From: Acanthochlamys bracteata
Taxonomy: Eukaryota > Streptophyta > Magnoliopsida > Pandanales > Velloziaceae
Direction of reading: 5' to 3'
Assembly: GCA_019914995.1 (NCBI GenBank)
Contig: CM034127.1
Location: forward strand, 2,852,001 to 2,916,000
Length of the DNA stretch: 64,000 bases
Shown here one piece after another: positions 9,987 through 30,600 of the stretch; positions within the stretch are counted from its first letter, which is position 1; every line of letters begins with the position of its first letter. The notes below the pieces were generated by a model. The model was not told the origin of the DNA. It saw only the letters and a list, made by a program, of their open reading frames with translations, and did no database searches. The position numbers were made by a program, and so were the translations under genes.

Positions 9987-12432
9987 CGACACACCGACAA
10001 ACAAGTGTCAGGTCAAGTCCCACATCTCCAATTCCTCTTCCAACCACTACTATACGGAATCACTACTTTTTATCACTCTCTTTGACCATCTCTTTATTCT
10101 GTGCTGCCAGTTTCACTTTAATAATAAAGATAACATTCACTATTCATGAACAAAGATGATCAGCTTTTAATTAAAACACTTTGTAGTCTCATATATACTC
10201 TGCAAATATATGTACTATTGGGATCTCTGAAAAAGATGTCAACCTAAAACCTAAAACTTTTTTGCAAACAAAAGTTTGAGAATGAATGAATCCAAGTGTT
10301 TGATGATGATGCGTTTCATTAATCAGTTGAGAATATGATGATGGTGTGTGACCAGTTGAGTCTCTTTCCCATATCTATATCTATATGGTCATGTAGTTAT
10401 TGGGTGTCTTCATGGATAAGCATATTCTGCTCTATCTTTTTTTGCTTTTTAACACATTTATGTAAGACTTAAAGTTTGTGATTTTCAGTTGTATCGTATT
10501 AGCTTTCTATCTTTGGAATCACTCAGGTAGCCATATGCTTTTGCTTACGTGCTTCAAGTTTAATTTGGCATTTGTTTTGAAGCTGGGATTTAATTGTTAA
10601 TAAGGAAAATGGAATACTTGTTATAGTGCTAACCTGTTTTGTTGATGAGTCACTTCAAGCTAGATTGATGTGCCTTCAGTGTCTGGACTTCATTGTGTAG
10701 AAGGAGTAGGACAAACACATTTATGAACTCACGACACCTATATAAGTGAATTATTGTCCAAATTTAAATCTAGGGTATTAGCATTACTCGGCCATCTATC
10801 ATACCAGCAAGTTCGGCAAGTTGCGGAAACCCTCTGCCGTGGCACTGACGGTTAAATTTTTTGGTCCAAGTTGGTCTGTCGTGAAAAAACGGCAAGTTGT
10901 AATTTGCTATTTATGTCTTGAGAAATTAAAGGTTTTTCTTGATAGTTGTTCACCGAAGGCAAGGGCAATGAAAACTCTCCACCACAGTTCAGTTCAGTAG
11001 GCTATATCAAATCATGACCTCAATCATATACTGAGACTACAGTGCAATATAATACCCTGTTCAGCTAAAACTTTTCGCCCACTTTATTACTCCACGAATA
11101 ATTCTATGCGTTCTATAAAAAGATTCAAACTCACTGCATCCATCTACAACCTCTGCAAAGCTATATATACATAGGTAGCTAAGTGTATACTACAATAGTT
11201 AAGCTAAGAAGAAACACAAGCGTGCGGGAAGGAGAAGGCCGGCGTAGCACTGTACGTAGTCTGTAATAATGCAACAATTAATGAATTCAATTGAATTGAA
11301 TTTAATAGTTTTTCATTTATCAAATCCCCAGAAAATGGAGTGAAGTCGATTGAAAGAAAGAACTGCCATTTGAAGTTTAACAACAGAACGGAAAACCTTC
11401 GTATACACGGTGTGGCAGCCATGCTGACACCTTTCCTCTTCAGTTATTTCTTCGATTCTTCTCTTTATGTATAGTTTTCTTCCATGGATTTCCTCAATGC
11501 GTGCCCAGCAAGTCTGGCTCAGTTAATTAATTTAAAACTATGACCCGAAATTATAAATTTACAAGCAATTTCTCTCATTCGCTACTAGCAACGGATGAAT
11601 AACAGCTATATATCTTTGCTAGCTAAAGAAAAGAAATAAGTGGTATAGACTTAGGCCTATGTTGTTGTGTTATATCTACTACAGGGGTTTTCAAGGCAAG
11701 CTTGTTCAAGTTAACCGAGCAGAACAACTCTCTCGCGGTTTTTTTGGGAAGATGACAAATCGCCATTAATATAAAGGCAACAGATTCCCAGGAAGAGAAA
11801 GTAAATATGAAGAACAGTAGTGGTCTGGGATTCCGGGAACTGAAACGATAAGAACAGGGAGAGAGGGTTGTCCTCTTCCAGCTTTAGTTGGGCTCTGTGT
11901 CTTGTTTGCTGGGTTTCTTTTTTTTTTGGTTAAAGAAATTCAAAACATGAATATATTGGCAATGAAGGTTTTGCCGGAGAGGAGAGGGCCGGGCTGCAGC
12001 AGTACGTACTGAGTTCATTATATCCATTGAAAACACTTGCTCATTGCAAAGAGCACTGCAAGTCTGCAACAGAGAGAAAGAAAGAGGGTAGTAATAATTA
12101 ATGGGTGATTGGTGTGCAGAGGAAGAAGACCCACACAGCACGTGGAATACAAGGGGCTGTCCTGCTGCTACTACATGAAGCAGTTATATTTCCTAACCTA
12201 TGTCGTAGAAGTAATTGCTCCAAGACTAAGATGTTCTTCCTGGTTTTTCTTCACGATCAATCACTTGGAAAATTTTGGCCACCATTCAAAGTTCAACTTT
12301 TGCTTGGTTGAGCCTTCAATGTTAAGTGAACTGGGCCTCGCAGAGGGGCCGTGTTCAGCTTCAATCAAGACCCCATTCCGTGCTGCGGATGGCCATATTA
12401 GTCCAATTCATTGGGGGTAGGCTCTCACGTAT

Positions 12433-12670
12433 TGGGGGCGTTGAAAGTGCTTATGAAATAATATTTTTATATTTTATAAAAAAAGTTTTAATTTTTTTAT
12501 TTTTAAAAAAATAATAAAAATATGTAATAAAAAAATTTTATTTTGTAAAATATTTTTATTTTTTTTAAATTTTTAAATAAATTTTTATATATTTATAAAA
12601 TATGTATTAAAAAATATAAAATTAAAAAAATTAAAAAATAGTTTTTAAAAAGCTAAATCAAATGCGTTTT
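12433..12670. mobile_element. AT-rich MITE, same family as the element at 3891-4137
   Basis: The interior shares extended strings with the 3891-4137 element, for example AAATTTTTAAATAAATTTTT, then TTATAAAATATGTATTAAAAA and ATATAAAATTAAAAA in the same order. Weak inverted ends (GGCGTTGAAAG on the left, AAATGCGTTTTA on the right) mark approximate borders. No clear target duplication was found. Confidence 0.5.
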
Positions 12671-14040
12671 ATGTGCTCTTTCTGAGTTACAAATGAATAC
12701 TCAAAAGTGAGTCAATATAAATAGTATTATAAAAATATATTTATTTTTTATATTTTTTTAAAAAGAAGTAAACTTGGAAGGACTTACTATTTTTTTTTAA
12801 TAGAAGTGGACTAGAATTGACTTTTTTGTAAAAAGAACCGAGCTGTAATGATGAAAAGAATACAATCCTTCTGGATTAGAAATTGCATTCATTATCATTC
12901 TTCATGACTATGAGAAACATTTTGCCAAATTCTTAAGTATTTTACTAGCTAATTCATGATGTTATAAATGGAAATGGGGTCATAGAATCTTTCACAAAAT
13001 TCTATGATCATTTTTTTTTCTATTGCGATAATTAAATTGGTGGTCATTGATATTAGGCTATTTCAGTAAATTTGATTTCCCAAAGGAAACGAAGATTTGA
13101 AAAGAAGCTAATTAGTTATGGATTAAATTCATGAAATTAACTAATCAGGAATAACGTAGATCCCTGGACTGATTGGTATTTAATTTGCAACCAAAAGAAC
13201 AACAGAGTGTAGCAACAAACAATGAATCTATTTATTGGTAGCTAATCAATGAAAACAAACTCGAAAGCAAAAATAATGGACATCATAAACGTAGGTAAAT
13301 CTATATGATAGCTCAGCATTATCAGTATTACTCAAGCCCTTAAACATCCAGCAATAAGAGCCGGGTTGAAGAAGATTGATTGTGATTTCTGCTGCTGATG
13401 ATGATTACTGTGAAGGTGGAAGATGGTGACAACCGAATATGGGACTTTGCAATCAACTCCATTCGAGACACGACAGAATTCTTAGACGGTGCAGGGAAGA
13501 GCAAGTACCCTTCTGCTCGAACCCATACACTTCTCCTGCTTCTTTCAAAATACTCGCAAATAAATGGTGGTCTATGTACTGCACCGGTACGAAACACTTC
13601 GTAATATTTGAACACCGACTAGATCTTCAGAAGATTAACAAATTATTGAAGCTGATATAAATTTTTATCAAACAGAAAAAATTTGGGAAGGAGGTGAAGG
13701 GAAGAATTGAAGACTTCAAAATTAAGGAAAAAGAAACGGAACCAACACAGATTGTTCTATGCTTTCCTGGAAGAAGGCAAGTTTTTCTTCATGCCTTTTT
13801 TTTGTATGTTGGCTATTGGGGCACCGTCCCCTAGATAGATGATTCTTATGAGTTGGTCAACAAGATTCCTCATTAGGGAAGGTCAAGCTATTGTGTCCTG
13901 TAGATAGAATTCTGGTGCAAGGAATAAACCTAAAAAAAGTTCTCACAGTTTAGTGCTGGAAATTAGTTGAACTGACTTAACCCGATCATATGTATTGGTG
14001 AGATATTTCGAGAAGAGGGAAGAGATTTTCCTATTCTTGG

Positions 14041-14110
14041 TGACTAATTTGGTTAATGAAGAATAGTAATTTGGTTAATGACTAATTTGGTTATAAAGAA
14101 TAGTAATTTT
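14041..14110. repeat. Imperfect direct repeat, period 38 bases
   Basis: TGACTAATTTGGTTA begins at 14041 and again at 14079, each copy followed by AAGAATAGTAATTT after a few bases. The copies differ by a small deletion. No known function. Confidence 0.7.
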
Positions 14111-14728
14111 TGAAGAGGCAATACTCGTAGAATAATCGTATTCAGAAATTCATGTTGGACTCAGAGAACCCAGGTTGACGGAAGATAGCCTGGTGCCTGG
14201 TTAACAAGGATTTCACCAAAGAGAACATGAAATACAACGCTTGGATTATCAGGTCAAGCTCTTCTCATGAGAAACGTAGAAATCTTTGAAATAGTAATCT
14301 GACAGAAAGTAGAATTCAAAGCTTGTTTTTTACGTGCTCTCATTGATTTCAAACATTTAAAATTGTAATTGAAACCATCCGCAAATGGCAGCGCTGGCTC
14401 CACCAGAACCGATTTCAAATTAGAGGATGTATGGAACTCAAAATCTTTTTAAATAAACTATATTCAGAGTAATTTTCTATATATTAATTTCATTCAAAAT
14501 TAACATATTTTTTAAATTCAAACTCACTTTTAAATTCACTTCTAAATTCATAAAAATTACTTTCTAATTCAATTTCAAATACGTCCAAATATAAAAACTG
14601 AATACACTTTTCACAATACTTCAACTTTGCTTTTTCAAATTTACTTCTGAGAAACTGATATACACCCTCTATCTGAAATCAGATGACAATAATTTCAGAT
14701 TCCAATCCATTCGCCAAAAGTATTATTA

Positions 14729-14974
14729 GGGCATGTTTAGAAAAAATTTTCACCTCAAAATTTTTATTTTACGTTTTCAAATAAAACTTCTAAATATTAT
14801 ACAAAATATTTTTAAAAATTTTAAAAATACAAAAAAATTTTACGTCATAAAATCTTCTTACTAATTATTTTTATTATCTTTCTAAAATAAAAAAAATAAA
14901 ACTTATTTTAAAAAAAAAATTTTAATATATTTATTTTAAAATTTCTTTTTTAATAAGCACTTCCAAATATCACC
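14729..14974. mobile_element. Probable AT-rich MITE
   Basis: The left end GGGCATGTTTAGAA and the reverse complement of the right end, GGTGATATTTGGAA, agree at most positions and resemble the termini of the 3891-4137 element. The flanks are TTA on the left and TAA on the right, so the target duplication is imperfect. The interior is A/T runs with no coding capacity. Confidence 0.5.
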
Positions 14975-15597
14975 TAATATATAAGGTCACTTCTGCGAAG
15001 TTCCAAAGAGATTAGAAGCCTTCATGAGTACCATGATTTTTATTGCCTCACGATTCCATCCCATATAAATTCTTCTCCAAGACGAACATGAAGATGGAAA
15101 CTATTGAGCCTTCACGTTTCAGTGTCAAAGCATAATTTAGTCGCGAACCCTTCAAAAATAAAAGAAATAATTCTCTGCAAAACACTTACCGATTCACTGG
15201 ACTGTGGACATAGTAAACCAGACACAAAATGACATTATATGGCATCTAACTTTATCCATTGCAACATAGTGAGATGGGAGATTAACCAATACCTAATGAC
15301 ATGACTCACTGCTGTGTTGATAACCATTACATGGGACAGACACGTGTACAAACTCTGTCGGAATTGGTTAACTGTCCCCTAAACAATAGGAAGAAGATGA
15401 AGAAAAAGAACGACAATGTGTTCCAAAAACCTATCCTGCCAAGAGAACCAGAACATGCATCCCTTCACATGTTACCTCTAGTCCAAAGAATACCAAAAAA
15501 CCTTTAATATGAAAAGAAAAAAAAAATACATGGGGAAAATCTTTTCCCAAGACCTATAGAAGGCATAAAAAAAATGGACATCGATAAGAATCAAGTT

Positions 15598-22456
<6,859 letters not shown>

Positions 22457-25396
22457 CTCTCTGAAGTGAAACGAAACCAAAATACAACGCGTCTAGATAA
22501 AAATGAATCAACGAATCGGAAAAAAAAAAAAGAACAAAAGATGGAGGGTATTTATAGAGGAGCGAGAATTGATTGGCGAAAGAAAAAAGAAAAAAGAAAG
22601 AAGAGAAAGAGAGAGAGACTACTAACCGATCAAAGTTTTAAAAAATTGATAAATTTGATTTGTTGAATTTAATAAATTAGCTAATTAATGCAGTAGAAGA
22701 AGAAGAAGAAGAACGGTGGGAAGGAGAGTTGAGATTTAAAGAAAGAAGAAGAGAGGTACAGATGGAGTGAGACGGACAGAGGGGGCACACATAGGCAGGG
22801 TTGGTTTTAGTTTGATTGAATCGAATTGGATTAATCCAAGTTTCGTATTAATTAATATATTTAATTCTTTTGTAGGATATTGGTTGCTTGTTTAGATTGG
22901 GATTTGTCATATATAGAAAAGTTGGTTGGTTTTTTTTTTTTCTTTGGTCCAGTGAGGATCTTGTGTACAACGTGTTTTACTGGGAAGTGGTTGGAGTTTT
23001 TGTTTCGTGGAGTACAACAAGAGAAGAGGAGAGAGATGATGGATGGGGTTGGAGGATAGTTCCAGACGCACGGGAGGAGAAAGAGACTCGGAGAAATAGT
23101 TTTAAGGGAGCAGTAGTGACAAAACAAATCTAAAATTATCGTATTATAGAAATTTGTTTTCAGAACTATTTCAGAGAATTAAAAAATTTTCAAAAATTAA
23201 GAGGTAGTTACAGTGTGGTTATAAAATGGTAAATTACAGTAGAGGGATTAAGAATTTAAGACACCACTTTTTGGGTGGAAGTGTACAGTGTGCTTTTAGA
23301 ATTACTTATAAAATAAAAAAAATTTAAAATAAAAAATATTTTTATTTTTTTTAAAAATGAGTTATATTTTTTTTTTTAAAAATAATAAAAATATGTAATA
23401 GAAAGATCTCATTACATAAAATTTTTCTACATTATCTAAATTTTTAAATAAATTTTTTAAATACTTATAAAATATATATTACAAAATATAAAATGAAGAA
23501 AAGTTAAAAAACTGTTTTTGATATCCACTACCAAATGCAGCCATAATCTCATAGCACTAGTATGACTAATCCTATTTAGTCATGCTTGATTCTAAATTAA
23601 AAAAAAATAGATCTGAATTAGACTAGAGTTTACTATCAAGTTTCAGAATCATTACATAAAAGTTTATAAATTGTCTCTCATCATTAGTTAGTCAATAATT
23701 TGAGATTTTTTTAACCTAAGCTTATAAGTTCAAAATCTAATGCTTATGAACAATTGCTAGTTAAGATTTATCATTCCTGTACATTAATGGATCCAAGTTC
23801 AACCAAATTGAACTTGTTAGACATGGATTATAAACCCCTTTTTTTTTAATCAAGAACGGTGAGTCAAATGTTGTACATATGCAACATAATAAACTTTTCT
23901 TACTAAGGAAAGGTCAAACAATTTAATTATTTTCACGCGTTAAGATGCAGCCCTCCATAGTTCTTACCATTGTTAACCGGTCAATGCTCACTATTTAGTC
24001 TATTGCTATTTGTATATTGTATAATATTCTTAAACATTAGCTCTTAATTCTATGGTTATTTGTATATTGTATAATACTGGCAAAATTAGAATTTTCATTT
24101 ATGATTTGTTTGATTTTTTTTCCAAGCTCTTTTGACTAATACTGAATTAGCATTAATAAGTGTATAGCTTAATAAAATAGTTCCACATGCAAAATAAGTT
24201 TCTACGTAATCAAACTTTTGGATGCTTTAGCGATAATGACTTCTAGGCGTGCTTGACTTTTAGGCAAGATTTATAATTTAAATGTAGTTTACTGTTAACT
24301 AACAGCATGATTTATTATCACCAATGACAAGGATGTAAACTTGAGAAACTATATGAGACGTGGAAGTGTTGGTTCAAATGACTGGGCGGGAACAGGCAAA
24401 GATCAATCATAGAAGACTTATTTTAATAATAATTTAGAAACAATTTTTAAATAATTATTTAATTATTTTTAATTTGTAAAATTTAGTTTTTAAAAACTAA
24501 TTTCAAGCAAGTAACAGATGGCTAACGCAGACGAGAGCGTCGGTAGGATTTGTTGAGGTTGCGATGTTGACAGATGAAGATGCAATACATAACGTACATA
24601 AGAGCGTTCGTCTATTTTTCGCATTAGTGATGAATGCTGATGCGTAAAATAGCTCAACGGCCAAAGGGTCAGAAGTTTGGAAACTTTTTAGTAAACAAAA
24701 CAAAAGCAAATATCAATTTATCAGTAGTGCTACAAGTAGCGGAAAGCTGGATTTGAGAGTTTTGGTCAACTGCTCATCTTGGAAGCCATTATTTTTACGC
24801 CTCACTCGTATTACATAGATCACTTCAGGCAAGTTGTCTGCGTCATTCTTCAGAGTTTTAAATAGGATGGGTAGGGTTTGAGTAATTCAGGTCACGGCTG
24901 AATAAAAAGCATCATTCAATGAACTTTGGTAAATGTTTAACTTCTCTTAAACATTTACCAAAATCTTTTGATTGTTTGAATTTCGTCATACTTTATAATC
25001 CATGACGTTTTAATAGACAGCAACTACTTGACTTTTGTACAAGCAAATGGCTGCCAGATATTAATACAATTGGCACCCTGCATCCCGTAGCTTCAGGTTT
25101 TAATTTTGTAAGGATAGTAAAAACAAAACGTTTCTTCTGAACAGCATACGCATTATTGTAAACTTTCAAGCACGGGCACCCTATCTCATCATTTTCCAAA
25201 TAAGCATAAAAACCATATGAACAGCAGACCAAGTTCTAGTTTGCTTGTTTTACAAAGAAGAAAAGGGAATTTGTTTGCAAGACTCCAGGAACAAATTCTT
25301 CGAATGGCAGTGAGATTACCAGTTCAGTTAACAAGCTACAGGAAAAGCTTTTTTGATTCAGGCACTTTCAGGCTTTATTGATTTCAACTCTAGGTA
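22457..25396. other. Intergenic DNA between CRK promoter side and the complex I subunit gene
   Basis: The first few hundred bases are purine-rich on the plus strand (GAAGAAGAAGAA near 22700) and are probably the 5' leader and promoter of the CRK gene. A MITE lies at about 23286-23542. The less AT-rich piece at 24500-24700 carries open frames without recognised similarity. No gene can be supported. Confidence 0.5.
23286..23542. mobile_element. AT-rich MITE, same family as the element at 3891-4137
   Basis: The interior shares long strings with the 3891-4137 and 12433-12670 elements, including CATAAAATTTTTCTACAT and AAATACTTATAAAATATATA. The right end CCAAATGCAGCC corresponds to CCAAACGCAACC of the first element. 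The left border is approximate and no target duplication was seen. Confidence 0.6.
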
Positions 25397-28300
25397 TCAA
25401 TCCTCTTCCTTCCCATAGTTGTACACAATCTCAATCTGCAGCAAGAACCAGCCTTAGACAGATATCTAAGGAAGTTTGGTCAAGCATTTAACATCTTCAG
25501 CAAACGTAAATAAAAAACTGCATCAAGAGATAAAACTTGAATATCTTCGGTCTCCACAAAAGAAAAGTATGCATGTCAAGTAATAATAAAGAAGAAAGTT
25601 CAAAATTTTCAAATGTACAAGTAAATTTTCATTAGGCATGCTTCTGGTCTAGGATATGCCACAAATTTTAAATACTAAACAGGTATGGATTATGTCATCT
25701 CTATTGAATAACAAACCAATAACCATCACGTCAAGGTTTTCCAAGAGCCTAGCATTTGGAACAACAAGAAGTGTTGCCAACAAAAATCAAGTTATAAATA
25801 TATGTAATGTGGAAAGAAATTTGTTATAAAATCCTCCCTAGAAATCACACCTTTCACCTAGAAAGCTGACAAAAGAATATAGCGGAAAGAGGAGATTCGT
25901 CTTCATTATTGCTTGGCGTGCATATTCTTCTATTAAGTCCGAGCCCGCAGCATACCCACTAAAAATTAGCACGCTACACATTCAAATGTTAAGTTGAAAA
26001 GTAAAATGATCTATGCTCCAGGAAATGCAAGGGACTGGGAAAAAGCTCTGACTTTGCTCAGTTTTCATCACTTCAACACCAACCAACATGGAAACCCAGT
26101 ACAACAAATACATCTAATGCATGTCTGTTTGATTCTGTCCACAGTATATTCTACAAACAAAATGGTTATGCTATATGTATGTGTGATCTAAAGTAATCTG
26201 TTCCATCTAGGGTTATACAAAAAATCAGAAGCTCAGCGGACAAAGAGAATAACTTTGACTTACTCCAGGAGGTGGTGGTGGGTTTCTTGTAAATTTGGAA
26301 CCACCAGGAGCCCAAGGAACTGCAGAAGAGAATATCAAACACGAATATAAGTTAAATAATAACTAATAATATCATCTTCTCATATAAAAAACTGTTGTTG
26401 CAATGGAACTCTCCACTTGATAACTATAAATAGGAGCTGGTGTATTAAGTGCAAGTCAATATGCAAATTCAATATGAAGTTGCTTCATAACTCATATCAC
26501 CACTTCAACCTAAAATAGATAGACAGTGTCTAAAGGTTCAAGGCAAGGAAAAGACAGCACATGTACAAGCATAATAGAGAGAGAACATTTAACTGTAAGA
26601 ATCATGAGACTGCATATGAATTTTTGCAGCTAAAACCAGATACTTGCATTCATCATCTAGAGGTTGTTACATTCAAACACCTTTGGTTTACAAATGCCCT
26701 GTTATGCCGTTACTCAATTCAAATTCAAAAGCTATGTTAGGTTTCAGACATAATGTGAGATTTCAAACGTACTATCCACGAGGCTCGAGGACTGTAGCAA
26801 TCATGCAGTCAATCATAATGAATATGGCAAGCTGAGAGTTGAGGCCAAAGAAGATTAAATTAATTTTGGTGCTTATAACTTCATTTACATCATAACTATT
26901 AATATACCTATGTAAGGATCTGGGTGTTGAAAATTGTTGTATTCTGCTTCAGCAGCATCTATGAGTCTGTCGATTGTATCCAAGTCCTCCTGAGAAAAAA
27001 AAAAGTGTTAAAATAACAAGCAAAAAGAAAATTTTCAATTAATTATTTAAGCCTCATAGGATGTCATAAGGAATGTAAAAGTCAATGAGGAATACCCAAC
27101 AAAAGGAAATACATCCAATACAAAAATCATACATGGAATAAGAGAGCCAAAGAACAGAATGAAATGTCAAACTTAGCACAGCCATGGGAAAGATATGGCA
27201 ACCCAATTCACCTGATAGAGTGGTCCTTTAGAGAATGACTTCAAAAGGCGTTATGGTATATGATACCTACACTACCTGTGGTCAGACCTAGCCAATTACA
27301 TCAGTCCCAAGCTCCATTTACCTTAAGCCACTGTGTAAAAGGAAACAACCCATGGTGTCCACATATGTGGAATTCAAAAAAGTATAAGATCAAAAGACAC
27401 ATGCATTGACACTACTAATCGACATGACAAGCTTTGGAATTCAGAAAATAACATTAACAACGTGGATGAAAATGTCGAAACATGACATTGTATGAACATG
27501 AGAAATTGGTAGGTAAGCAGGCACAATCCCTTATAGACATCTCTCACAGACAACTGAATAAAGAGTTGGACACACTCAACCATATAATTCTAATGGACAT
27601 GCAAAACAAACAAACTTGTACGAAGACAGTTTTCATGCATTCAGGAAGTGAACTGTTTCTTCGACATGAAATTCATGCGAAACATTTTGTTAGACCATGC
27701 CAGAAGCAGATAACAGGACTTCTGCAACGCCTCAACCGAAGCTGTGACACTCTACTGATACTACTTATCTAGAGGGAATTAGCATGGTTACCAGTTGAAC
27801 ATATTTCAAACCAGAGAATTAAAGTAGGTGACGATCGCTAGAAAAGGCATGACATGCTACATCCCAAAACTGAGTAAAAGCAGAATTGAGATAAAGTATG
27901 ACATGCAGCATTCTAAAACTGTCCACATCCAACAAATAGAAAGAGAGAATACCACATGTTTGTTGGCTTCAAATCGTTCCCTTAGATCTGATGCCTGCAA
28001 AATATAAACATGTCAATTAAACAGTAGCAAAATATTATATGAACATATAATTACAACATGAAAGAACTTACTGTGCTAAAAGCATGGTAGGTTAGTTGTA
28101 ACAACAACATTGAAGCAATACAATGTGATTTTAGTAAATGTGGTCTATTACTGGTTTAGAAAGTTGACTGAGTAAAAAGATGTCTCATACAACGAGAAAG
28201 ATACTTAGGCCATGTCTGGGATAGCTGAAAAGGCAGAGCTTTTTGAAGAAAAGGAGCTTTTCAGGAATTTTTTTAATGACTTTTTGAAAAAAGAAGCTTG

Positions 28301-29582
28301 TACATACAATTATCTCACGACGTACAATTTACCCATGTCCTCTAACAAAAAGACTTTCTACGGCACTGTGCATCACCTTTTGGGCTTAAAAGCCCAAAAG
28401 TCGCCCAGAAAAACCATTCAAAATATGGCTTCAACCTGATTGATCAATGAATTGCTGAAGATCATTCAGCAGGAAGACCGATCAATAATGGATGCTGCAT
28501 AGGATCCTGCATGATGTTTTGTTATAATTGCAAAAATAACCACATAGTAAGTTCAGAACTTAAGATCCTGCCAAAATGCTGAAAGTTTGAAATATTCCTG
28601 ACACTGAAAATTTAGTAAAATTACTACATATATGATAGGTCTTAAGAGTATCTGCACACGTAATACCTAATAAAGATGTAGAAAGACTAAAAGGATATTC
28701 ATTCATGTGATGGCATTGGACCATGAAGGAAAGGTTACAGGCATGAGTAGGCCAAAAAGCTTAGCCAACTGATTTTAAGTACCTACTTTAAAACATCAGA
28801 TGCAGAAAAGCAGAGTTACAGAGAATGTAAAACTTCTGCTTCATTCCAATATAATTCAGAATACAAGATATCAGGTGCCCTTAACACCATGCATCCACAT
28901 TGTTCAAAACTCAATAAGAACTGCTTTTAGCTTTTAGCTTGTGTGCCAAGCATTTAATCGATATTTCCGATGCCGTCCTGTCAAGGTGTTGGACTCCTAC
29001 AACAGAAACTTACATCCTTCAAGAAACTTAGTGGACAGGGACTACCAGAAGAATGTCCAAGAAGGTTCCCGAAAATAAAAACACAATAGATTGAAGAAAA
29101 TTGAGATACGTAATGCTTGATGAATGTTCGATTTAGCAATTCGAACTACACTAACCTAAAACGCAACTCCCAATCATTCTACCTCAAAGGAAATCTAAGA
29201 ACTCCAAAATTAGTCGGAGAAAAATCTTAATTAAGAACGTTGTACGCACGAATCGACCAGTTTGCTGCATTTGATGGAGAAATCTGCAAACAGGCCCTAT
29301 TGACAAAAACTAATGCGTCAAGGACAAACGATCGAAAAAAGCAAAGAATGTGATGACCTCAAAACTTAGCATACCTAATTAGAAAGTCTGGTTCTAGAAA
29401 CACAATAACAAAAATAAATGTTGAAAATTTGAACATACATCTCTGTAGAACAGGTGGCGATGAACGGCCCAGTTAAGCGTGTCTTTCAGAGCCTTCCTGT
29501 ACAGAAGACGCACGCGCTCCTTCTGCGCCGACCGGCGAGCAAGGTACCCCGCCGCTGCTACCGCCGCCGTCCCTCCGCTCAT
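25397..29582 (-). CDS. Mitochondrial complex I subunit B22 / NDUFB9 (LYR family), 120 residues
   Basis: Exons: 29582-29439, 27994-27953, 26989-26908, 26319-26264, 25435-25397, all GT/AG with consistent phase. The protein starts MSGGTAAVAAAGYLARR and carries the LYR motif in VRLLYRKALKDTLNWAVHRH (about residues 24-43), followed by RLIDAAEAEYNNFQHPDPYI and VPWAPGGSKFTRNPPPPPG. This matches plant CIB22, the NDUFB9 homologue of the matrix-facing distal membrane arm of respiratory complex I. LYR proteins of this kind bind the mitochondrial acyl carrier protein. Arabidopsis CIB22 is of similar length (about 117 residues). The gene is spread over 4.2 kb because of two introns above 0.9 kb. Nothing in it looks damaged. 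Confidence 0.93.
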
Positions 29583-30600
29583 TTCGCCGTTAAGATTCGG
29601 GATTGATTATCAGACTTGGTAATAAGTTGGGATTTTTTGCCGAATCGATCTGGCTGCTTTCAAGTTTTAGCATTTCCTTTTGGGTTCCCCTGCCATGTCA
29701 GATCCAAGCCTGTTTTATGGAATTTGACTTGTGTTGATCGAGCTTGAATTTGATCATCGAGTTGGTTAAGCTCGAGCTCGACTCGATCGATTACTATATT
29801 AGAAGTGTTCTTTTTTTTGTTGGTTTTTGGTTACTTTTGTTTAAACGGTTGAAGTTATATTAAATTAGAAATCAAGGTTAGAATCATAAAAGAGAATAAA
29901 CTCCAACCAGATGACAACCTCAGCGCAATCAAATGAGCCCAAAATCGAAGTCGTTCTCGAAATTTGCCATTGCTTCCGCCACAGCAAGGCCCCATTGCCA
30001 TAGCCCTTCGTCATCTCTCACTCCAACGCAGCTGTAGATTTATCCTCTAACCATGCTGCACCTGCATTAATGCTCTGGATCATGGTTTTTGTGTTGGGTG
30101 AATAGTCTGGTCCGCACTTTCAACACTGAGAAATTCTATGCGAAATTCTCCGGTATCGCGAACGACTTTGTTGCGGATAATGCAAATATATTTTAAGAAA
30201 ATACGCGTAATAGTTAAAAACTTGACCAAGTTATACGCATCATCTTCGGCAACAACGATCCATGCAAATGTTCTTTCGGCATATTTCTTTTCTATAATCA
30301 ACTTCTGGAACTTCTAACAAAAGCAGCTTCAAACTTGAAATACTTACTGTATCCAAGTAAATTCTTTGATACCACATGATCACAGAAAAAAATACAACAT
30401 GATTGTTTAGCTTATGCAAATGAATAATTAACAAACCATTATCATAAATTTAAGGATTCAATTTATATGGTTTATATGATGGAAAGAGCTACAGCAGGCA
30501 ATTGAGATAATCGATTATGACATAAAACCAATGGATTACATTGGCACAACCATGTAAAGATGGACAAGAACAACGGAATACAGTAAAGCAGTTCTTATTT
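29583..30600. other. Intergenic DNA between the complex I subunit gene and the first small-protein gene
   Basis: It contains the probable promoter of the complex I subunit gene (29583-29800) and a possible decayed retroelement fragment at about 29930-30085. The rest of the open frames are unrecognised. Confidence 0.4.
29930..30085 (-). pseudogene. Possible RNase H-like (RVT_3 type) retroelement fragment
   Basis: On the minus strand one frame gives INAGAAWLEDKSTAALE and, after a one-base shift, another gives VRDDEGLWQWGLAVAEAMA. The order K-I-N-x-D-A-A, then V-R-D-x-x-G, then A-x-A-E-A resembles the RNase H-like domain common in plant non-LTR retroelements. A stop and a frameshift interrupt it, and only about 50 residues are visible. 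The similarity is judged by eye and could be chance. Confidence 0.3.

Larger units (their letters stand above)
7870..12430. other. Long intergenic stretch between MIR166 and the CRK gene, first part
   Basis: No protein gene is recognisable. It includes upstream sequence of MIR166, a 23-base tandem duplication at 8115-8159, AT-rich MITE-like segments at about 8590-8780 and 9195-9415, and a small GC-rich island at 9945-10060 with a strong short hairpin. Open frames around 9846-10159 and 11884-12420 show no family resemblance. Arabidopsis has regulatory DNA and little else here. Confidence 0.4.
12671..15590. other. Intergenic DNA downstream of the CRK gene, no gene recognised
   Basis: Only short, unrecognised open frames are present (the longest at 13340-13660). 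A direct repeat of about 31 bases with a 38-base period lies at 14041-14110, and a probable MITE at 14729-14974. The last hundred bases or so before 15598 probably include the 3' UTR of the CRK gene. Confidence 0.5.

Noticed and set aside
9846-10159. Overlapping open frames in the GC-rich island
   Set aside because: Several frames are open only because of base composition; no splice-consistent extension or recognised motif.
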